Assembly: GCA_027574665.1 (NCBI GenBank) | Contig: CM050652.1 | Coordinates: 36,475,631 to 36,539,630 of the forward strand | Direction of reading: 5' to 3' | Length of the DNA: 64,000 nucleotides | Origin: Rhynochetos jubatus | Taxonomy: Eukaryota; Chordata; Aves; Eurypygiformes; Rhynochetidae | Part shown: positions 26,421-39,569 of the stretch, one piece after another | Position numbering within the stretch: position 1 is the first letter of the stretch | How the letters are laid out: the number at the start of each line of letters is the position of its first letter | Notes under the pieces: generated by a model | The model's input: the letters and a program-made list of their open reading frames with translations, nothing else | What the model was told of the DNA's origin: nothing | Databases searched by the model: none | Made by a program: the position numbers and the translations under genes

Positions 26421-27533
26421 GAGGGACAGCATGTTGGCTTCTGCCCAAGCGAGGCACTGAAATCACGGCTGGGATTAGGAGCAGGCAGGAAGGAAGGACA
26501 GGAAGAAAATCATTGGGTGCAATTCATACACTTTGAAAACAGAAAGTCCTGGGCAGGGGGAGGCAGCAGCTTTCTCCCACTGAAGGAAGAAAAGGCCTTT
26601 TGTGCTCTTGGTGTCATGATTTCATCCTTTATCTGTGGTCTTATTGTTCTGTGCTCCCAGCACCCATCACATCACCTGGGTGGTGGTGGTGTGTTTTAAA
26701 TGCGCCTGTTGTAGTTCCTCAGTTGGTTACACCTCCTACTTCCTGGGGTGGGAATGAAGGGCACTGGCATTTGGTGGTTCCTGACTCACATGTTTCCCAT
26801 TTCTGGTTAGGAGTGGTCAGGAGGGAGACCCGTTGAGGAGACCGGGGCTGTGCCACCAGATCCTGTGGAGGCAGATGGACACAGCCTCCATTTCTCCCTG
26901 CCCTGTGCTCAACCAGCCCGGTGATGGGCATCATTGAAATTATGTCAATAGGCTCAGCATAGCACCACCTTCATTCAGCTAGAGCCCCCAAACCAGAGCT
27001 TCCCAGTGCTGGAGCTGCTGCCCATCCCAGCCTCCTGGCTTTGACAGGGACTGCTTTGGTCAGGTGGGAAGCCCTGGTTTGGGAATGGGGTTGTGTGTCC
27101 CTCACCTCTCTGCCTGAGCTGTGCTCTTGCTTGTGGCCCCGATGGAGGCCTTCCCCCCCCAAGGCAGAACACTCCACCCATGACTGAGAGTGTGGAAAGA
27201 GTGTACAGCATCAGTGAGACAACAAAATCTAGTTAGAAAGTTAGGCCAGACATACCATGCTACATTAAAATTCACCTTGGTTTTAACTATACAAACTTAA
27301 TATTCTCCTCTGCATCCATGGCAGTCTGAACTACTTCAGACCAAGGTCACGTAGATGAGTGTAGGAGAGGTTGAGTATGAGAGCTGAGTGTTCTTATCAC
27401 TCCAGTTCTGAATGTGGGCTTAGCCTGTGTTTTATTTCCATTGATGAAAACATGTTTCTCAGCATCTGTGAAATCACTGTTAAGTGACCTCAGTGAATTT
27501 TGTTTCTCACCATGCTTTTGTTTTACTTTTCAG

Positions 27534-27566
27534 CCTCAACAAGTGGTTCAAAAGAAGCCTGCTCAG
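27534..27566 (+). CDS. HMGA2: HMGA2 coding exon 4 (internal, 33 bp)
   Basis: The 33 bases translate in phase 0 to PQQVVQKKPAQ, which matches the segment of HMGA2 between the third AT-hook and the acidic tail. It is flanked by a pyrimidine-rich acceptor (tttacttttcag) and a consensus donor (CAG/gtaagaaa), and it starts and ends on codon boundaries, as the known gene structure requires. HMGA2 is a small nuclear architectural protein that binds the minor groove of AT-rich DNA through three AT-hooks and bends DNA to help assemble enhancer complexes. This exon adds a short basic/glutamine linker and no AT-hook. The preceding coding exon (third AT-hook, ending in W) was not found in the 27.5 kb upstream, consistent with the very long intron 3 of this gene. 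Identity rests on this 11-residue match plus exon 5 being in frame downstream on the same strand. Confidence 0.94.
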
Positions 27567-30500
27567 GTAAGAAAAGCTAATTTGAATTCTTTAAACTGTT
27601 TTAAATGAAATAATTCTTCAGTATTTAAACTGTAAAGAATGAGGGGAAATACATCAATCATGTGAGCTGGGGGACAGCTGTTGGCTTGCTATGCACAGCC
27701 AGCAGAACAGTTCACGCAGCAGCCCTTGGGAATGAGAGGAGGAGGTGGTGAACGGTGCTTGCTCAGAAATGTCCTCTTTCTGCAGTGGCCACCTTGCGAT
27801 GACAGTGCAGGCACACACACATACATCTGGTACAACTCTGCCCTCAGAGGTATCTCTGTGTGTCCTGAACGTGGGTGGCTGGGGACTGCTTACAGCAAGG
27901 AGGGGGCACAGGTATAAAAACCCTCTCCCCACTGGTCTAAAGGAGTCTCTAAATCCACAAAAGAAAATAGGCTGAATTTGGTAACTACACTGGATTCATT
28001 GTAAAGACTAACGCATTTGAATTTCTTCTGTTGGATAGTATTATTCTTCTTTAATACCTTGGTCAAAGTGCAAGCTAGGATGTCATGAAACTGGTCACAC
28101 TGCATTTACTATTATCTCCAAGTTCCTTCCTCAGCCCACGCCATGATAAAAAAAACCCGAACACTGTAACTCTGCCACTTCGTTACATACGCACCCACAG
28201 AGGAAAGCCTGTGGGTGTGGGAGCTGATCCATCCCTAGCCAGCAGAGTCCATGGGCAGTGCTGCCGTACCTGAATAATTGCCCAGAGCATAAGGGGTCCA
28301 TTGCTTGTCTGGAAAGAGGTCTGCTTTCAGAAGGGAATAGTTTTTCCACCTTATGGTTTTAATACGTTATTGTACAGGTTACATTATTGTAAAATCTACT
28401 GTAATCTGAATTAGGAGCTGTTACATAAGAAATGAGAAACATCCTAGCTGTGAGCTGAAGGGACGCAATGATGTAACTCTCAAAAGCCTGTGCAGGAATC
28501 CGGTTTCTACAAAAGAAATCAATAGTGTCACAGCAATGATGACTCTGTGGCACTGGCAGTAATCCTAACATCTCCGAATAGCAGATAAAACATCCAGGAT
28601 GAATGAGTATTTTCAAGTGAAGTAGGTTTTGCAAGGAGAGGTAATATCTTCAATTGGGCCAGCTTATGCAAGAAACACAACATCAGTCCCCAAGGACTTA
28701 CTACCTATAATCTTCTAACTGCACCACACAATTCAAAACACACCAAGGAGTTCCAATAAAAAGTATTTCCTCTCCCTGGTCTCCCTGATACTGTTCAACT
28801 GTATGGCCACAATCAGGCTATTCCTACTACAGCGTGGTAGTAAATCTGCCAGTGGGCACAAAGCCAGCCATCTCCTCTGTGGCACCTGAGAGACGGGGAG
28901 GCTTAAACCCTCCTGTGCAAAGGAGGCCAAATCCAGGAGGCAAAGGCTCCAGGAGGCTGTTCCTGTTGCAGTTTCTTCTGGTACATAGCAGGGCTCATCC
29001 CCACCGGGGTCAGTGGCATAAAGGGGTTTTGGGCTGGTGGCTCTGCCCGCGGCTTAGCCTGGCAGAACCCATTGCCGCTGATGTCACGTGCTGCTAGCTC
29101 TCTGATCTCCCCAGGCAGTTATTCCTCTGAGTATTTTGTTCATATGAAGCCTAGCACGAGAGGGGAAGAAATGGCTGGGACTGAGGCTGGGCTGGGGTGT
29201 GGTAGGACGAAGACGGGACACAGGTCTCCATCTTTTGGTAGCAGAACAAACTAATGATGGATTTAACTGATGGTGAAATGATATAGGCATTTGAACCGAA
29301 GCACCAGGGTTCTCTGTATGGATCTTCCTGTCCCTTTTTTCCCCCAGCTGTGACTCTAGGTGGGATACCATGCTGTAGGGTATTTCAGCCTTCTGCCTGC
29401 AGCCGCTGCTGCACAGTGCCTCAGCAGCATCTCCATGGTCAAAGACAGACAGAGAGAAAAGCAGGCCCTTTGACATTCCCATTAGTAATGGAAATGTTTG
29501 TATAGAAAACGAAGAGGCACGGAAGAATGCATGAAAGGAGAGAGGGGGCTTTTTAGAAATCCCCAGTCATCACAACACGACTAGTGAAATTACACTCTTT
29601 AAATTATTTGTGTGCCATGTCTTCACTCCGAGAACATTTCTTTTTTTTAATCCTCGGCCTGAGGGATCTTCAGTGAAATCATTGACTTGTCTTTAACCCT
29701 TCCTGGTTTTAATAGACCCTGCTTCCATGCTTATGCTAGCACAACACTGGAGTTTACTGGGGTTAGGTGCACGGCAGAGAACAAAAGGTATCGCTGTGAG
29801 CAAAAGCTCATGACAGTGTCTTCCTGAGGCTGAAAAAAGGAGGAGGTAAGACGGTGTAATTCCCGGGAGGATCGGGAACTTCATGCTGCTGGGTTTCACT
29901 TAAGTCCAGTTGCCTTTCTCCGTTTTGTTTTTACACTACTGAATTTCCCTTTAAAGGAGGGAGGTTCAGGCTCAGAATTAACAACAAGAACATGAGCTCA
30001 TGCAGGCTTCCTAATCTGAGCTGTCTAAGGAAATAGTGATAAATTATATAAACATGGGGACTACATGGAAGTTCATGGAGGATAATGTAAATCTTACACT
30101 ACATTCAGAGGAATCTCTTCCTTTTCCATCTGTTTCCTTCAAAATATCCTCCCAGATGGCTTTACCATGTGGCAGTCTGGATTAAGTTAGAAATGTATCC
30201 TTTCTTCATCAGCGAGGACTGTAAGAGGTTACAGTCAAGAACTGCTGTGTGATGGTGAGCATCTTACACCAGCCTGCCTCAGTAAAAGTGGCAGAATATC
30301 TTGGCCAGGTTTCACCCCTGAGTGCTACTCCTTGAATTTTGGAGTATTCTCAAAGATCTCTGTAAGCGTTAGTTTACATTATTCTTACTGTTGCTAGTAC
30401 CTGTGCCTCTTGGGTTTGTGTCATTTTTAAAAATACAGAAACAGCCAGAGGAGATAAAATTCTCATTTTATGAATAACAGCTCTGTTCCCATCACTGTTT

Positions 30501-31639
30501 CCCAGATTTTAAGCATCATGCAGGGCTCCACCATGCTCTAGATCTCTTTATGGATGTCTGCTGTCCGGTTTAGGGCCATACAGATGCCTATATAAACTTC
30601 TGCAATATCTTCAAACATCGCCAGAGCTCTGAAAATTTACCATCACACAGACGGTAAATGCAACAGTAAAATCTGCTGGAAATCTACACACCCATATCAT
30701 TAATACAAACCTTTAACTGCTGTGGTCTGTACACATCTTGTGATGTTCGCTGGCACACAGTCTCACACTTCCTTGGGGAAATGAGGAAAAGATAGTCAGC
30801 CTAACTGCATGACATCAGTAAATTTAGCGCCTTCAAGTAAATATGTGCCTAAAACCAAGGTGTTCCTTTGAAATCTGCTGTCTCTGAAGAAAGGACAGCC
30901 AGATCTTACAGTCATGATGTAGTAATATTCTCACCGAGGTGTGCAAGTAGGCAGTCCAAACAGAAATAGAAATTTCTCCATTTCCTCATTTTTAAGCTAT
31001 TTGTAGCAGCTGTAGCCTCAGCCATATGGGGGAGTTACACTCTTAAGTAATACAAAGGAAATAGATATTTTTAGGAAAACATCATGAAAGCTATCAAAAT
31101 TTTCTGGAAACAGGACATGTTTTATTTTTATCATTTCTGGAGAGAAAAAATACAGTGAGCATAGACCAGCCCTTTGAAAATGTTCTTATAATCTTGTTGA
31201 GAGGTCTGTTAAAATCTCAAATCCTTGCAAATCCTTTGTATCTGAGTCTAAAAGATAGCATATCAGTTGGAAAGACAGTGTATTGGTCAGAAAGGTACAC
31301 GTGAAGTGTATATAGAAAGGTGTACACAAAATGTGTCCAGAAAAATTACACCAAGTTACCCAAGAAGCATACTTTTCTACCTAATGTTAAACGCACTAGA
31401 AAAATCAAATCCCAACATGAGTAAAAGCTAAAAAGCAAGGTGTTATTTTGTGTAGGAAAGAAAACGCAGATTCACTGTATTTTTTCCCATTACTCATTTC
31501 TTAGTCTTGGTATCAATGAAGTTATGCTTGTTAGTTAGTCCGTAATGGACATACACCTCACAGCCTCAAGTTGTGCGTGTTCCCCAGCTGCATCCTGCAC
31601 ATATGCCTACTCAGTGTAGGACTCAGTAAGTGCTAAAAG

Positions 31640-31860
31640 CGTCAGATAGGCTCTGCAGCGCAGGAGCTACACCGATGATTCACACATTCACGTGCAGCCC
31701 CAAAGCAGCAGACTCCGGGAGCAGAGCCGAGCCCAGGACCCGCGGTGGCTGTGTGGCAGGTCGGACACGCTGGGACACCCTGGCTGTCGGGCTCACAGTG
31801 CTGCGTCGCTTCTCTGCCCGGTGCGATGATCTGTGCTTCCACAGGCTTCAGGCGTTCTGC
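31640..31860. other. Smaller CpG-rich patch in intron 4
   Basis: Around fifteen CpGs in about 220 bp with raised GC content. It is weaker than the island at 39.6 kb and might be a minor island or eroded GC-rich repeat. Confidence 0.42.
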
Positions 31861-34800
31861 ATACGTGCTAGCCAGCACATGTGGATTTATTTTTTTTTCC
31901 CTTCTGATAAATTCCAGAGAGAAATGTGGTAGAAATACTCCAGTGATCCACTCTCGCAGGTTGGAAAGAAGCTTCCAGTGTCGCAGACGGGATGGCAAAT
32001 CCTTTGCACCTGTGCATGTGCACATACACGTCCAAGGGAGCGCGTGCTCACCCTGTGTCCTGCCAAGCCGGGAATGTTGCAGCCTTACTCAGCTGAGTCT
32101 TGGCTGGAGAGACATTGAAACACCTCTGCCCAGAGGTCAACCTGTCACCCTGGGTTTCCTTGCTCTTCCCCACTGCATCCAGCCAGCTGTGCTGTATGTC
32201 ATGTTCTTTTCCTGTATTTACTGATATGGAGAGTCAGAAGGTCATCAGATCCCAGAGGGACAAAATGTTCATTTTCCAATTGTACATGGAATTTCATACT
32301 TCAGGGTAAGGTAACTGCATGTGTGTTACACACCCCTCCAGAACATCCATTGAAAGGCTGAGTTACCATTCTTTTATTGTTGGTGGTTTTAAAACAAATA
32401 CTGACAGTTTTCCCAAAGACAGCAGTTGGGGACACCTTGGATGTGCTAGAGACCCTTGGTACCATGTGCACACGTGCCAAGCAAGTGTATATCACAGCCC
32501 CGTCAGCCCAGACTCACTGCACCTCCCTGTGTGGAGGAGCATGGTCCCTGTGGAGCTGCCCAAATCTTTCCCAGAGGGTCTGAGCCCTGGACCTGCTGTG
32601 AGACCTCCGTTTCAGTGCCCTGCCTCCCACCAGCACCAGCTGGGGGGATGATGCTCGTTGGCACTGGTCAGAGGTTTTGCATAAATAGTTTCAAGATGAA
32701 ATAACCTGGTTTCATTCACCCTTTTCCCTATAGGTGTCCTTGGTATTTTTGCTTTTCCAAAGATTCACAATACTATGATCACTTGGGGACTGAGTTTTAA
32801 AAATCAAAATAGGATTTGATTATGGTTTTCCAACATTTTCACTCTACAAAATCCTGCCAGATTTTGCTTCTGAGTGTTCTGGAAACATTTTTCTGATTTG
32901 GAAACATCATTTTAACAAATGAATAAAAATGTCATGGGAAGTCTTATGAAAAATTACTCCAATTTGAAAATTACATTTCATTGTTACCAGTTCTGCTGTT
33001 TATATTTCAAACAACATGTAAGGATTGCTTGGTGTAAAACAACAAAAAAAATTAGAATAATAACAGATTTGTGGACTGGAGCCAGAATTATTAAGAAATT
33101 AGATGGATGCCTGAACTGCAGGAACTGACTGTTGCTCTGGAAGAGGTCTGAATCTGGTTTTAAGGAAATCAGGAAAGTCTCATGCTTTCTTCTTGGATGA
33201 AGTAGATGGAGTCTTATGTAGGGTGCTGGGCTTATCTTCTTTCTCCTTTCTCTGGCACATAGGGCAAAGTGGTTTCCAGGGGAAGACATACCCAGTCTTC
33301 TTTTATAATATTGTGACAGGGAGACTGAAAAGTACGTTTTTTTTTTTTAGTCTGAAGACTTAAAAAAAATAAAAGAACACTTTTTTTGAAATAAAAACAA
33401 ACAAAAAATCTCAGGAAGAATATAGAAGTTGCAATTACCAGTTTTATGAACAGATGAAGCACTAACCTGTGCTAAAGAATGAGAGCTAGAAGAGGAAGTC
33501 AGGTATTTTGACAGCAAATACTTTGTTATTTACGTGGTGTAACTTCTGAATAGACTCTGAATAACATCATTCAGTGAGACTACACCTAAATACCCAAATC
33601 AGTGTAAGATTCAGGTTTTCAAGGTTTTAAGTATTTATGATTGTAATTACATAGCTATGATAGTGTGACATTGTTGAGATGACTGCTTCCAGAAATTTGT
33701 CTGTAAATAAATTAAACAAATAAGTTGACGTATTGTGTCACCAGAAGGGAAGGAAGAAAAGGAAAAAAAATATTGCCTCAGAACAGGAGTATATTCTGAT
33801 TTTCAATCACTTTTAAGGAGTCAAAAATCGGAAATACATACAGTGATCTGAAGATGCAGTTTGCTGCTCTATGAAGCAGAGTTTTTTTAACATTGTTATA
33901 GTTTCTTTTAGTGGTGGTGGTAGGTACACACTGGCCTCTCAGTGTTTGGATGGAAGGAATTTGCCAGCAACTACAATTCCACACACTGAACACTGGAGTC
34001 ACAGGGTCATTACCACAAAACAATTTCATAAAGATCACTGATAAAAATTGCTTTTGTTCCCTGCTCATTTGAGTATTTTCTTCAACTGAACCCTTCCTGC
34101 CAGTAATGAAAATATAGAAAGGGCTCAGCCAGCATTTCCACCGTTTGGTTAAGAATGCAAAAGCAACAGACATGTTTTTTACAAAGGCAGTTAAACATTG
34201 AAGTGGGCATCATAAACCACTGCTTTACTTCAGATACACAAACTGTAAGCCAGCCCTCAATCTTTCTGATTTACCCAGAGATACACAAACAGCCCTGTTT
34301 CCCTGCAGGCAACATTTGGGTGTTTAGAAAGACAAAATGCCCAGCTCCCTACCTGCCCAGTCTCCCTTGCACTCAGCAGGAGCCTTGGCTTCACCGCAGG
34401 AGCGAGGCACTTGCCCGGCGGCTGCACTGCCATAAGGAGCTGCCTACCCCAGGCTCCTCTCTCACCTTATTTGAGACTTACAAACCTTCTATGGCCTCTG
34501 CTAGGATTTGGTATTTGGGGCGGGGTGGTGGTGAGAGTGGAATGAGCTTTGCAGGAGAGGAGGAGTAGCCTACTTCTCAGAAGCCTGTGGTGGCCACAGG
34601 AGTTGCTCTGGAAGCAGGTGATCTGGGCAGCGGCTCCATTTCTCGTCCCAGCAGCCCTCCAGGCTGCCAAGGGATAAGCGCTCTTCGTGACGCTCACTGA
34701 ACCTGGGACACAGTGCAGCTAATGATTCAAAGGTCGAAGAGCCGCTGAGTAACAACCAGGAGAAAGGCTGTTTGGTTGAGTCACAGCTTCACAGCAGCAC

Positions 34801-36052
34801 CAGCCTCAGTGTAGAAAAGAAACAAGAAAAAACAGCATTTTGGATGGTCCAGTCTGTGAAATTCAAATGCCCTGGACAAGAGCATAAAATGTTATTTTGG
34901 TTGTTCAAATAGTCAACATCTGATTGTCTTGAGACAAGCCCTAGAGCAGGATGCGGCTTTCCGAATGCAGCACTGGTCACGTACTTGCCCATTCAATACA
35001 GACATGCTCTCAGGTGGCTGCTCTTTCCCTGCGTGCTGGGCAAGACCTGTCCCCGATGGCACGTAGGAACGTTCAGGGAATACAGCTGTTGAGCTGCTCC
35101 ATGCGTAGCACTTGGAGCAAGCGCAGCAGTTGGTGGTAGGACGCTGGAGGCCACAGGGGTAAGCTAAAACATTTCCCTATGTTGGCAACGCTTCTCTTTG
35201 CCTTCTCCCCACCTCCTCGCTCTCCCCTCCCTGCCTGGGGAAGAAGCCTGAGACGAGCAGGTGGTGGATGTGGACAGCGCGGCTTTGTGTTTGACCCCAT
35301 GGCGGTGGCCACCGGAGCTGTTTAGGGAGGTACTCCATCCAGTTCATAATTTGGCCTAGATTTGATATGAACCAAAATCTCACTAGCGATAGCCAGAAGA
35401 GAAGGGACTGTGATGTGTGCTTGGAAAACACCACTGAGGAAGATGGCTGGGCAGGGAAGTGTGTTTAAAAAATGTCAGTCAGGAGTAAATTAAACAGTGC
35501 TACTTTTGCATGCACGTGCTATGCATTTTGGGCATGATTTCCAAGAGTAAGAAGAGTCTGTGCTGCTAACAGTTGAGTATCTGACTTCACAGACATAGAG
35601 TATTCTAGGCAGTACTTGGCTGCTCCTTGAAAATTAGGATTATTTTAAGGTGGTTCCAGAATGATATCCAGAAAGTTGAAACTACCAGAATGAGCAGCCT
35701 CTGGACTTACGGCAACAAAAATAATCAAAATGCTAATTAGCGAAATTGAGGTGTGTCAGAAAGCTGCATAGGTAGAAAGTGCTTTTCTCTGAGAGACAGG
35801 TTCCTGAGCGTCTCATAAAGGGTTGGCATCTTTCTCAGTCAGCATTGTTGTTGCTCCTCCACACTCAGCTGAAATCACTGAAAGATGCCCCGTTTCCTGA
35901 CATAAATATTATTAATAGATATTCCAGAGCTGTAACCCAGGTCATCTGCTCCACTCAAAAACACGGGACATGAACCTTCTATGTAGTCACTTCTAGAAAT
36001 TGCTACAGCTTTGCCCTGCCAGTTCAGGACCCTATAAATTCTGTTGCAAATT

Positions 36053-36612
36053 AGAATCATAGAATCATTGAATCATAGCATCATTTAGGTTGGAAAAGAC
36101 CTTTAAGATCATCAAGTCCAACCTCTAATGTAGCACTGCAAAGTCCACCAGTAAACCGCATCACTAAGTACCACATCTACATGTTTTTTAAATACCCCCA
36201 GGGATGGTGGCTCAACTGCCTGCCTGGGCAGCCTCTTCCAATGCCTGACAACCCTCTCAGGGAAGAAATTTTTCTTAATATCCAATGTAAACCTCCCCTG
36301 GTGCAACTTAAGGCCATTTCCTCTTGTCCTGTCACTTGCCACTTGGGAGAAAAGACCAACATCCACCTCTCTGCAGCCTCCTTTCAGGTAGTTGTAGAGA
36401 GCGATAAGGCCTCCCCTGAGCCTTCTCTTCTCCAGGCTAAACACTCCCAGCTCCCTCAGCCGCTCCTCACAGGACTTGTGCTCCAGACCCTTCCCCAGCT
36501 CCGCTGCCCTTCTCTGGACACGCTCCAGCACCTCAGTGTCTTTCTTGCAGTGAGGGGCCCAAAACTGAACACAGGAGTCGAGGTGAGGCCTCACCAGTGC
36601 CCAGTACAGGGG
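36053..36612 (-). mobile_element. CR1 LINE retrotransposon, 5'-truncated 3' end
   Basis: On the minus strand this copy holds the last part of CR1 ORF2, beyond the reverse transcriptase core, open for about 160 codons (36594 to 36112). Recognisable blocks include [48 protein letters not shown] and [19 protein letters not shown]. It ends with the typical CR1 3' tail, seen on the + strand as four 8-bp units (agaatcat, agaatcat, tgaatcat, agcatcat) at 36053-36084, followed by ttaggttggaaaagacc. The 5' break lies near 36612. The almost unbroken reading frame suggests fairly recent insertion for a bird CR1. The copy is too short to move by itself. No target-site duplication is evident, as usual for CR1. 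Confidence 0.95.
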
Positions 36613-38379
36613 GCCGGTTGTACGTTAAAAATGAGGTATGCTGCGATGGATGTGGAATAAGGTAAACACAATGAAAATTAAAGTTAAGGCCAATGAAAAT
36701 ACCTATTTTATCTTTTTAATAATTTACTAGGATGGTCAGTTATAATATTTGCATACCAGCACTATTAAAAAGATTTGGCTAGGGAAAAGAGCAGTGTGCT
36801 CAGCCCTTATTAACTGATACACATCTTTAAACATGTTCTGGAAGGAAGCAATAAGAAGCCAATATTGTATTTTATTCTGGGGTTTCCGTGACATCTGGGG
36901 AATTTTATAAGGTACTCTTTTTGCCCAAAATAATAGTCAGGGAATAGAAGAAGATAAAGAACCATTTCACAGCTACTCTGTCAGTCACTATGGGGCATTT
37001 GTGGAATTCAGTGGATTTAGTTCCTTGAAATCAGTGCTGCCATACTACCCTGAGGTGACATCTGGGCTCCCTGGGCAGAGCTCCCTGGATAGGCTGGACC
37101 TATGAGCATGCCTCCTCCTTTGCAGCTCAGAGAGGCGAACTCAGGCAAAGGATTCATAAAAGTCAGCACAAAATAAAAGTGATAGACACTCTAAAACCAT
37201 ACTCCCCAGTGCAGCTTCCATCCCATATCGCTTTTGTTGGTGCTCTCCCTGTGCTGTCCCTTAGTGCTGTGATGGTGTGATGCAACACAGCAGGCAAGCA
37301 CTGGCTGTGACAGACAGGGTGCTGTTTGGGGGGACGTTCAGAACTCATTGTCATTGATTGCTCAGTGGATATTGTGAGCATGGTGCTGCTGTATTTATAC
37401 ACAGAGTAAAAAGTTTGGAGTATCACCTCTTAGTAGACTATGCAGTAAGAATTGTGCTCCTAGGTACTTCACGCTGGAGGCTACAATAATATGTAGGTAG
37501 TTTTCAGACATCAGCACATTGCCAAGCAGTGCATGAAGGACCTAAACCTTTGGGCAGTCCCCTGTTTGAAAGCATCTAGAGTTCATCCTTACAGGACCTA
37601 AATAAATAAACGTGCTTTTCTCACACTGAGAAAGGAAACTGCCAGACTGTTGGTCATTGCAGCACTCACATCACCATGGCAAAACTCTCATGGATTCCAT
37701 TTCATCGGGATCCCCATGCCACAAATGTTGAATTCCTTATGAAGTCTGCTCCAGCAGATGAGGAGCATCACCATGATGACGTTCTGCTGCTGATCCCATT
37801 GTAAGGCATTTCTGGAAATGCCAGAATATTTTCAGGAAATGTTGGCTGAAATATCTCTTTAGAAATGACTGTTGATTATGTTAAAAAGGGATATAACATC
37901 ACCAATGTACTTCTTGCTTTGCCTCTGCTCAGTCAATGTAGTCACATTGTTCAGGGCTGATCTCTGATCTCAAGTTTGGAGAGTTATTTGCCACACAACA
38001 ACCATGGGAAAAGAGAAGGAAAGGAATAAAAAAATGAATCACCCACATTCTGCCTGAATTGAGATCTCAGATTTCCCACATCCTGGTATTTAACTTCTCA
38101 CAGAGTTACCAATGGTTGATCTCACGGCAGGATTAGTGGGAAGAAAAATGAGAGCTCCATTGAAACCAGACTTGAGTCTGGAAGGAAGGGACATGTGAGC
38201 TCTAGGACCTGGGAGATATCAGATTCGGGGCAGTGAATAGCTTCCACCCCCTCCCCTTCCCTGATTCTCATGCTTATTTTGAGGCAAAATCTGGAAACTG
38301 AAATCAGAACAGCAGAGAGACAGTTACAGTATGTTAGGCGGCTTGCCCGTGGCTTTAATAGTCTCCTGAGAACTGTGTT

Positions 38380-39000
38380 ATACAGTGAGGCATTAACTGT
38401 AATTTATATTAGTATTTTTTATGTTTAGGAAGAGGAGAATAGATTAACATTGAGGTATAAATTGCAGTAAATCTCTCCGTCCTAAAAGAAAACATGTTTT
38501 GAACACACGTTTCCACCAGGAAAACTTTTCTGGTTTGATTATAGAATATAGATGTGTTCAATTGGAAAAGAAATTCCCATGAAAAGTTCTATAATCAGAA
38601 GGAAATAATCACTATCTATTAAGTTGGACAGCCCCACTCACTTTGAATCAGACTAGCTTGCAGAGAAAGAAAAAACTTTGCCCTGTGGTAGCACGGACTG
38701 CGGTGCAGATAGAGCTTGAAAAGTTGGGTTGCTGCTCTATACTGAAGAGGGCCATACGCTATTGCCCTTTCCACCCAATTGTGTGGAGATATTCAAGAAG
38801 TTGAAAAAATGTTTAAATGCATCACTCTAAATCCTTTAGGAGCTGAACATATTAAGATGACAAGAAGAGTATGTCATTAAACCATAACTACCCTTTTTGG
38901 ATTACCTGGTATTTGTAGATTTATTGGCAAGATGGCTTAAATTAGGGATATATTTTTAGCCTGCAGCATTACATAATAAAATAGCAGCAGAATTCTTTGC
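38380..39000. promoter_or_regulatory. Candidate conserved non-coding element next to the intron 4 CpG island
   Basis: Unique AT-rich sequence (cattaactgtaatttatatt, tgtcattaaaccataac, ttggcaagatggcttaaatt) directly upstream of the G-quadruplex motif and the CpG island, so the block may form a single regulatory unit. Inferred from composition and position. Confidence 0.28.
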
Positions 39001-39010
39001 AGTAAAATAA

Positions 39011-39029
39011 GGGAGGGGATGGGGTGGGG
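39011..39029 (+). other. G-quadruplex motif with very short loops
   Basis: GGGAGGGGATGGGGTGGGG: four G-runs with loops of 1, 2 and 1 nt, on the non-template strand, about 550 bp upstream of the intron 4 CpG island. Loops this short predict high stability. Confidence 0.75.
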
Positions 39030-39569
39030 AGTTTATTAAAACCAACACAAACTTTTCTGATTTTGCGTGTTCGCCTGCACAAAGAGGTGCTCCATGGTTA
39101 CACAATCAGTAAGGTTTGCAAGAAAAGCATTTCCATTACCCCGTTTTGCTCAGGAGTCGTCGCCCTGCCTTTCACTGCAGACCTGCTGTTTAGTCTGAAA
39201 CTGAAAATTAAACCCAGAACTTCAGCTCTCAAAGTTAAATGCTCTGCTTTACTGCCAGTACACAGCCTTACCAGTGTCTGTGTGGCAAGATCTATGATTA
39301 AACTCTTTAGACGTTTTTAAAAGCATTTTACAAGTCTGTTAAGCTTTAGTGTTTTTGTTTCGTTTTGGGGTTTTTTTAAAGAAAAAAAAATTAGCTGAAT
39401 TATACCCCAAAGTCTCATATGAACTGTGCTGAACCAGACCGGAGAACCCAGCTCGCTATCTTTCAGAAACACATTTTGTATTTTGGGTATGGAGGGGCTT
39501 TTCTGAGCACAGCCTGGGGAAGGTAGAGCCCTGTACGTTAAACTCTCTCTTTCAGAAACAAAAAAGGAG

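Larger units (their letters stand above)
1..27533 (+). other. HMGA2: HMGA2 intron 3 (3' portion; the intron begins upstream of the window)
   Basis: No exon was recognised before 27534, and the preceding HMGA2 exon is absent. Open frames here reach at most 189 codons, overlap one another on both strands and show no recognisable protein domain, so I treat them as chance. What I do see is listed separately: ancient CR1 and SINE/L2-like fossils, microsatellites, short tandem duplications and AT-rich motif clusters. The stretches 1-1800 (only a T15/A7 run at 608-629), 2600-4240, 4480-5900, 6200-8390, 8470-13400, 13860-15010, 15360-16600, 16700-18540, 19350-22790, 22820-23890, 23920-25380 and 26430-27530 hold nothing else I can support. 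Confidence 0.85.

Noticed and set aside
1..27533. HMGA2 exon 3 (third AT-hook) in this window
   Set aside because: I looked for a GRPRKW-encoding exon ending in TGG before a donor and found none.
31745..32224. 159-codon open frame, + strand
   Set aside because: It lies on the CpG-rich patch, where stop codons are rarer. No domain and both strands open.
36112..36594. 160-codon open frame, minus strand, as a host gene
   Set aside because: It is the end of CR1 ORF2, part of the retrotransposon.
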